This document shows positions 4,642 to 7,775 of a stretch of 7,775 nucleotides of DNA, one piece after another (position 1 is the stretch's first letter; every line of letters starts with the position of its first letter). The DNA comes from Amphritea sp. GTDB taxonomy: Bacteria; Pseudomonadota; Gammaproteobacteria; Pseudomonadales; Nitrincolaceae. The stretch spans positions 1 through 7,775 of the forward strand of contig JAIBDA010000060.1 of the NCBI GenBank assembly GCA_024679635.1, in the 5' to 3' direction. The translations under genes were made by a program, and so were the position numbers. Below the pieces are notes generated by a model. That model was given only the letters and a program-made list of their open reading frames with translations, was not told where the DNA came from and did not search any database.

Positions 4642-6087
4642 TTAACTACCGTTGATCCATAAGTGGGCTGTGATACTGAGCATGTACCCCAGCCCGATCG
4701 CCCAGCTCCATTTCAGGTGGCTGTAAAAAGTATAAACCCCCTGTGCCTGTCCCATCAGCGCGATTCCCGCCGCAGATCCGATCGATAGTAATGACCCGCC
4801 AACCCCCGCCGTCAGCGTGACTAATAGCCACTGGTTCATTGACATATCAGGCTGCATTGTTAGTACGGCGAACATGACGGGAATATTATCCACCAGTGCC
4901 GACAGTAAGCCGATCAGGCTGTTCGACAGGGTTGGTCCCAGGTTGTTGTAAACCAGATCAGAGAGTAGCGTCAGGTACCCCAGAGTCGATAGCCCTCCTA
5001 CCGCCATGACCACACCGTAAAAGAACATCAGCGTATCCCAGGAGGAGCGCTCTACCACCTTGAATATATCGAAACGGCGTATGACATCGGTATGATCACC
5101 TTTCATTTTGCTGATGTCTGCCAGATTTTCTGATTGAAGGTTATGGATATGGCCGGTATCACGAATGCCAGTTTCAAATCGGCTCAGGTAATAGCCATAT
5201 AGCTTGAGAACGCCAAGCCCTGTCATCATTCCCAATACCGGCGGCAGATGCAGTAAGCTGTGGCTACTGATGGCCAGTAAAATAGTCAGAAGAAAGAGAA
5301 TTAAAATGGGCAGGGCGCCGGGCTTCATATGACGAGACTGGCCCCGCCGATCTGGCAGAGGTTTAACCCGCTCAATAGCCATGCACATTATGCAGGCAGG
5401 TACCAACCAGTTGATCAGCGCTGGGATAAACAGGTTGAAGAACCCGCTAAAACTGATCATCCCTTTTTGCCAGACCATCAGTGTGGTGATGTCACCAAAC
5501 GGGCTGAAGGCTCCGCCAGCATTCGCGGCAACGACGACATTGATACAGCCGACAGTGACGAACTTGACGTTATTATGGCCTACGGCCATCACCACAGCGC
5601 CCATCAATAGAGCGGTAGATAGGTTGTCAGCGATGGGAGAAAGAAAGAAGGCCATCAGACCGGTAACCCAGTATATCTGGATCAGAGTCAGCTCACGGGC
5701 TATGAGCCATGCCCTTAAAGCCGCAAAGACCAGACGTTCTTCTAAGGTAGTGATAAATGACATCGCCGCCAGCAGGAAGAAAAACAGTTCGGCATACTCC
5801 AGCAGGTTGTGGCGAAACGCCTGGGCGGCGGTTTGGGTATCGCCATCGAGCGTATAGGCTAGCCCTACTAGCAACCAGATCAGGCCGGCTGCGACAATTA
5901 CTGGCTTGGATTTACGCAGGTGAAAGAACTCTTCACCGAGAACAAACAGATAGCTGATCAGGAAGATAATTACGCAGGTGATGCCGATAAAGCTACCGGT
6001 GTATGAGCTGTCAGTTTCGGCGGCGGCGAGAACGGGTGACGATAGCAGTGCCAGAGATGAGCAGCATAGGATCAGCAGAGTATACAT
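4642..6087 (-). CDS. nhaD: NhaD-type Na+/H+ antiporter
   Basis: Polytopic inner-membrane antiporter of the NhaD (ion transporter superfamily) group, 481 aa, exporting Na+ (and Li+) in exchange for protons. It supports salt and alkaline-pH tolerance, fitting a marine cell. Signature motifs are SPIADNLSTALLMG (150-163), NVVVAANAGGAFSPFGDITT (183-202), LVDNIPVMFAVL (398-409) and GSLLSIGSAAG (431-441). The polar residues I recall as essential in Vibrio cholerae NhaD are all present: Asp154, Asn155, Asn189, Asp199, Thr201 and Thr202 at the same numbers, and Ser396, Asn401, Ser435 and Ser438 shifted by seven. The shift suggests a small insertion in the hydrophilic loop around 305-340. His93 is also kept. 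The N-terminus (MYTLLILCCSSLALLSS..AAAET) reads like a signal sequence or first TM. The ribosome binding site is weak (GAGA about 13 nt before ATG 6085-6087). It is divergent from prfB across 214 bp. Confidence 0.95.
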   Translation of the reverse strand: MYTLLILCCSSLALLSSPVLAAAETDSSYTGSFIGITCVIIFLISYLFVLGEEFFHLRKSKPVIVAAGLIWLLVGLAYTLDGDTQTAAQAFRHNLLEYAELFFFLLAAMSFITTLEERLVFAALRAWLIARELTLIQIYWVTGLMAFFLSPIADNLSTALLMGAVVMAVGHNNVKFVTVGCINVVVAANAGGAFSPFGDITTLMVWQKGMISFSGFFNLFIPALINWLVPACIMCMAIERVKPLPDRRGQSRHMKPGALPILILFLLTILLAISSHSLLHLPPVLGMMTGLGVLKLYGYYLSRFETGIRDTGHIHNLQSENLADISKMKGDHTDVIRRFDIFKVVERSSWDTLMFFYGVVMAVGGLSTLGYLTLLSDLVYNNLGPTLSNSLIGLLSALVDNIPVMFAVLTMQPDMSMNQWLLVTLTAGVGGSLLSIGSAAGIALMGQAQGVYTFYSHLKWSWAIGLGYMLSITAHLWINGS

Positions 6088-6171
6088 TTTGTGTCAGTTA
6101 TCTCGCGGTTCCCTTCGTTAGTTCCAATTCTTGCTGATAAAGGGGGTGAAAGTCGAGTTTTTTCAGTGCTT

Positions 6172-6204
6172 TTGATACACAGGGGCAAGTGAATCGGGTA
6201 AAAT
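6172..6204 (+). promoter_or_regulatory. Candidate promoter elements for prfB
   Basis: TAAAAT (6199-6204) is a good -10 hexamer about 100 bp before the prfB ATG. The nearest -35-like hexamer, TTGATA (6172-6177), is 21 bp away, longer than the 16-18 bp norm, so the pairing is doubtful. The rest of the 214-bp nhaD-prfB gap shows no convincing hairpin or terminator, and I could not pick an nhaD promoter on the minus strand. Confidence 0.35.
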
Positions 6205-6301
6205 GTGCTGCTTTTTTAAACGCCCATTTTCCTTTACCGGTTTATTTTTACGGATTCATCTTAGTTACTGGTACATAGAAGCAGAGAGTTAAGCGAACAC
6301 G

Positions 6302-7396
6302 ATGGAAATCAACCCGATCACCAACAGCCTGAAAGATATCACCGAACGTACCGAGGTTTTGCGTACCTATCTGGAGTACCCAGAGAAACAGGAGCGTTTG
6401 GAGGAGGTCACCCGGGAACTGGAAGATCCGGCTATCTGGAGTGAACCCGAGCGCGCGCAGGCCTTAGGCAAAGAGCGAGCTATGCTGGAAGGCGTGGTAA
6501 AAACCATCGATGATCTGACCGCCGGTGTTGGTGATGCCCGTGATCTGCTGGATATGGCTGTTGAAGAGGATGATGAGGATACCGTCGAGGAAGTGCGCGC
6601 TGAAGTTAGCGGCTTGGAAGAACTGCTGAATCAGTTGGAATTCCGCCGTATGTTCTCCGGTGAAGCGGACGGCAACAATGCCTTTCTGGATATTCAGTCC
6701 GGCTCCGGTGGTACTGAAGCTCAGGATTGGGCTGAGATGATGTTGCGTATGTATTTGCGCTGGGGTGAAGATAAAGGCTTCAAAACCGAACTGCTGGAAT
6801 GTTCCGCTGGCGATGTGGCAGGTATTAAGTCTGCTACTATTAGTTTTCAGGGTGATTATGCGTTTGGCTGGCTGCGAACAGAGACAGGTGTTCACCGTCT
6901 GGTACGTAAATCACCGTTCGATTCCGGCGGTCGCCGTCATACTTCGTTCTCCTCGGTATTTGTCTCCCCGGAGATCGACGACAATATTGAAATTGATATT
7001 AACCCGGCGGATCTGCGGGTTGATGTTTACCGCGCATCCGGTGCGGGTGGCCAGCACGTTAACCGGACCGAATCTGCAGTACGTATCACCCATGAACCTT
7101 CCGGTGTTGTGGTACAGAGTCAGAGCCAGCGCTCTCAGCACCAGAACAAAGATACCTGTATGAAACAGCTGCGGGCGAAGCTTTATGAGCTGGAGATGCT
7201 GAAGCGCTCAGAAGCCGCGCAGGAGCAGGAAGATAACAAAGCTGATATCGGCTGGGGCAGCCAGATCCGCTCCTATGTATTGGATGATCAGCGGATTAAA
7301 GACCTGCGTACCGGTGTGCAGAGCAGTAACTGCGATAAGGTTCTGGACGGCGATCTGGATCAATTCATCGAAGCCAGTCTCAAAGCTGGTCTTTAA
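6302..7396 (+). CDS. prfB: Peptide chain release factor 2 (RF2), uninterrupted frame
   Basis: RF2, 364 aa. It recognises UGA and UAA in the ribosomal A site and triggers hydrolysis of peptidyl-tRNA. Domain order is normal: an acidic helical domain 1 (about 1-110), the SPF stop-codon-recognition tripeptide at 204-206 (in [13 protein letters not shown]), the GGQ catalytic loop at 249-251 (in [17 protein letters not shown]), and the C-terminal [23 protein letters not shown]. The residue matching E. coli position 246 is Ala. Unlike E. coli and many other bacteria, there is no in-frame UGA. Where E. coli reads TAT CTT TGA C, this gene reads TAT CTG GAG TAC (after LRTYL) and continues in frame, and the AGGGGG stimulator is also missing. 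The gene is thus a single ORF without frameshift autoregulation. The ribosome binding site is weak (AGAGAG about 12 nt before ATG). lysS follows after 213 bp; the prfB stop codon forms the left tip of a 117-bp palindrome. Confidence 0.98.
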   Translation: MEINPITNSLKDITERTEVLRTYLEYPEKQERLEEVTRELEDPAIWSEPERAQALGKERAMLEGVVKTIDDLTAGVGDARDLLDMAVEEDDEDTVEEVRAEVSGLEELLNQLEFRRMFSGEADGNNAFLDIQSGSGGTEAQDWAEMMLRMYLRWGEDKGFKTELLECSAGDVAGIKSATISFQGDYAFGWLRTETGVHRLVRKSPFDSGGRRHTSFSSVFVSPEIDDNIEIDINPADLRVDVYRASGAGGQHVNRTESAVRITHEPSGVVVQSQSQRSQHQNKDTCMKQLRAKLYELEMLKRSEAAQEQEDNKADIGWGSQIRSYVLDDQRIKDLRTGVQSSNCDKVLDGDLDQFIEASLKAGL

Positions 7397-7510
7397 GCTA
7401 CTGCGCTCGATATTACGGCGTTAAAAGTTGGTTTAGAATGCTCACTTAGTAAACTAAGCTCCGCTTCTTCACCAACTTTTGCCTTGTACTATCTTCGCTC
7501 GTAACGCTTA
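7394..7510. repeat. Long palindrome B between prfB and lysS
   Basis: A 117-bp imperfect palindrome. The outer ends are TAAGC (7394-7398, including the prfB TAA) against GCTTA (7506-7510). The arms are CTCGATATTACGGCG on the left and GCCTTGTACTATCTTCG on the right, which pair imperfectly. Then comes a perfect 10-bp stem AAAAGTTGGT (7423-7432) against ACCAACTTTT (7471-7480). Innermost are GAATGC (7436-7441) against GCTTC (7463-7467) and CTTAG (7445-7449) against CTAAG (7454-7458), with loop TAAA. No T-run follows, so it is not a standard terminator, although such a hairpin could protect the prfB 3' end or attenuate read-through into lysS. Its arms resemble palindrome A at 3575-3656, pointing to a dispersed repeat family. 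Confidence 0.85.
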
Positions 7511-7512
7511 AA

Positions 7513-7568
7513 GATTTGGTTGTAACGTAATAAATATCTGATTTGGTCAATGTAATAGTGACCAGATC
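7513..7568 (+). promoter_or_regulatory. lysS leader: direct repeat and 10-bp hairpin
   Basis: GATTTGGTCA (7540-7549) pairs with TGACCAGATC (7559-7568), with one G-T wobble and a 9-nt loop. The left arm is part of a direct repeat: GATTTGGT followed by GTAATA occurs at 7513-7532 and again at 7540-7557. A 10-bp TTAAAGATTT also occurs twice (7508-7517, 7577-7586). There is no T-run after the hairpin, so a terminator is unlikely. An operator or RNA control element for lysS is possible. No partner factor can be named. Confidence 0.4.
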
Positions 7569-7609
7569 TCCGAGAATTAAAGATTTAACCATTAAAGGTT
7601 CCACAGAAA

Positions 7610-7775
7610 ATGTCTGATAACACTCAGCAAGATGAAAACCGCCTGATTGCGGAGCGTCGTGAAAAACTTAACGGGTTGCGTGAAGCGGGTAATGCTTTTC
7701 CAAACAAATTCCGTCGTGATAGCTATGCTCAGGATCTGCAGGATCAGTATGGCGATAAAACCAAGGAAGAGTTAG
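7610..7775 (+). CDS. lysS: Lysyl-tRNA synthetase, class II (N-terminal part, cut by window edge)
   Basis: Only the first 55 codons plus one base are present. From ATG 7610 the protein begins [20 protein letters not shown] and continues with [21 protein letters not shown]. This matches the E. coli LysS N-terminus ([22 protein letters not shown]). It is the helical start of the enzyme before the OB-fold anticodon-binding domain; the catalytic class II motifs lie beyond the window. The enzyme charges tRNA-Lys in the cytosol. A weak AAAGG (7594-7598) lies about 11 nt upstream of the ATG. Position directly after prfB is the conserved gammaproteobacterial arrangement and supports the call. Whether it is co-transcribed with prfB or has its own promoter in the 213-bp gap cannot be decided from sequence. 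Confidence 0.95.
   Translation, partial: MSDNTQQDENRLIAERREKLNGLREAGNAFPNKFRRDSYAQDLQDQYGDKTKEEL

Noticed and set aside
5381..5857. 158-codon open frame on the plus strand inside nhaD
   Set aside because: It is fully antisense to a well-conserved antiporter and has no recognisable domain. It is explained by codon usage of the minus-strand gene.
6088..6301. Sodium-sensing riboswitch upstream of nhaD
   Set aside because: I could not find a conserved fold or a terminator/anti-terminator pair on the minus strand. A covariance-model scan would be needed to claim one.
6765..7163. 132-codon open frame in another frame of prfB
   Set aside because: It overlaps the SPF and GGQ regions of RF2 and has no protein-like features. 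It is a shadow of prfB.

Overview
The window looks like a core-genome stretch of a marine gammaproteobacterium, most likely an Oceanospirillales-type organism. This rests on gene content: prfB followed by lysS, an NhaD-type Na+/H+ antiporter, an E. coli-like GloA, an FldB-like long-chain flavodoxin and a small phasin. It is an inference, because no 16S or other marker gene is present.

Layout from left to right. Positions 1-105 are a perfect 7-bp tandem repeat (15 copies of AGCCACG, cut by the window edge). An RDD-family membrane protein and a YeeE/YedE-type sulfur-compound transporter follow on the minus strand. They are probably co-transcribed from a promoter with an extended -10 near 1900. 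A strong intrinsic terminator (1938-1967) separates them from a secreted Sel1-repeat protein, also on the minus strand. Next is gloA (minus), with all four metal ligands intact. The gloA-phasin intergenic region (3362-3742) is the only gene-poor stretch over 300 bases. It holds a 264-bp element bounded by inverted repeats that match the ends of IS5-type insertion sequences, with a long palindrome nested inside. A phasin gene and an FldB-like flavodoxin gene then run on the plus strand, 36 bp apart. They converge on nhaD (minus). nhaD is divergent from prfB (plus), which leads into the first 55 codons of lysS at the right edge.

How the genes relate. prfB-lysS is a classic translation pair (release factor 2 and lysyl-tRNA synthetase). 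Here the programmed +1 frameshift of prfB is absent and a long palindrome overlaps the prfB stop codon. gloA (methylglyoxal detoxification), phasin (polyhydroxyalkanoate granules), flavodoxin (electron transfer), NhaD (Na+/pH homeostasis) and the YeeE-type transporter are separate housekeeping or stress functions, not one pathway.

I see no defence system, biosynthetic cluster, prophage or CRISPR array. The unusual content is in the non-coding DNA: the heptamer array, the IS5-ended miniature element upstream of the phasin gene, and two long palindromes (3575-3656 and 7394-7510) that appear to be diverged members of one repeat family.
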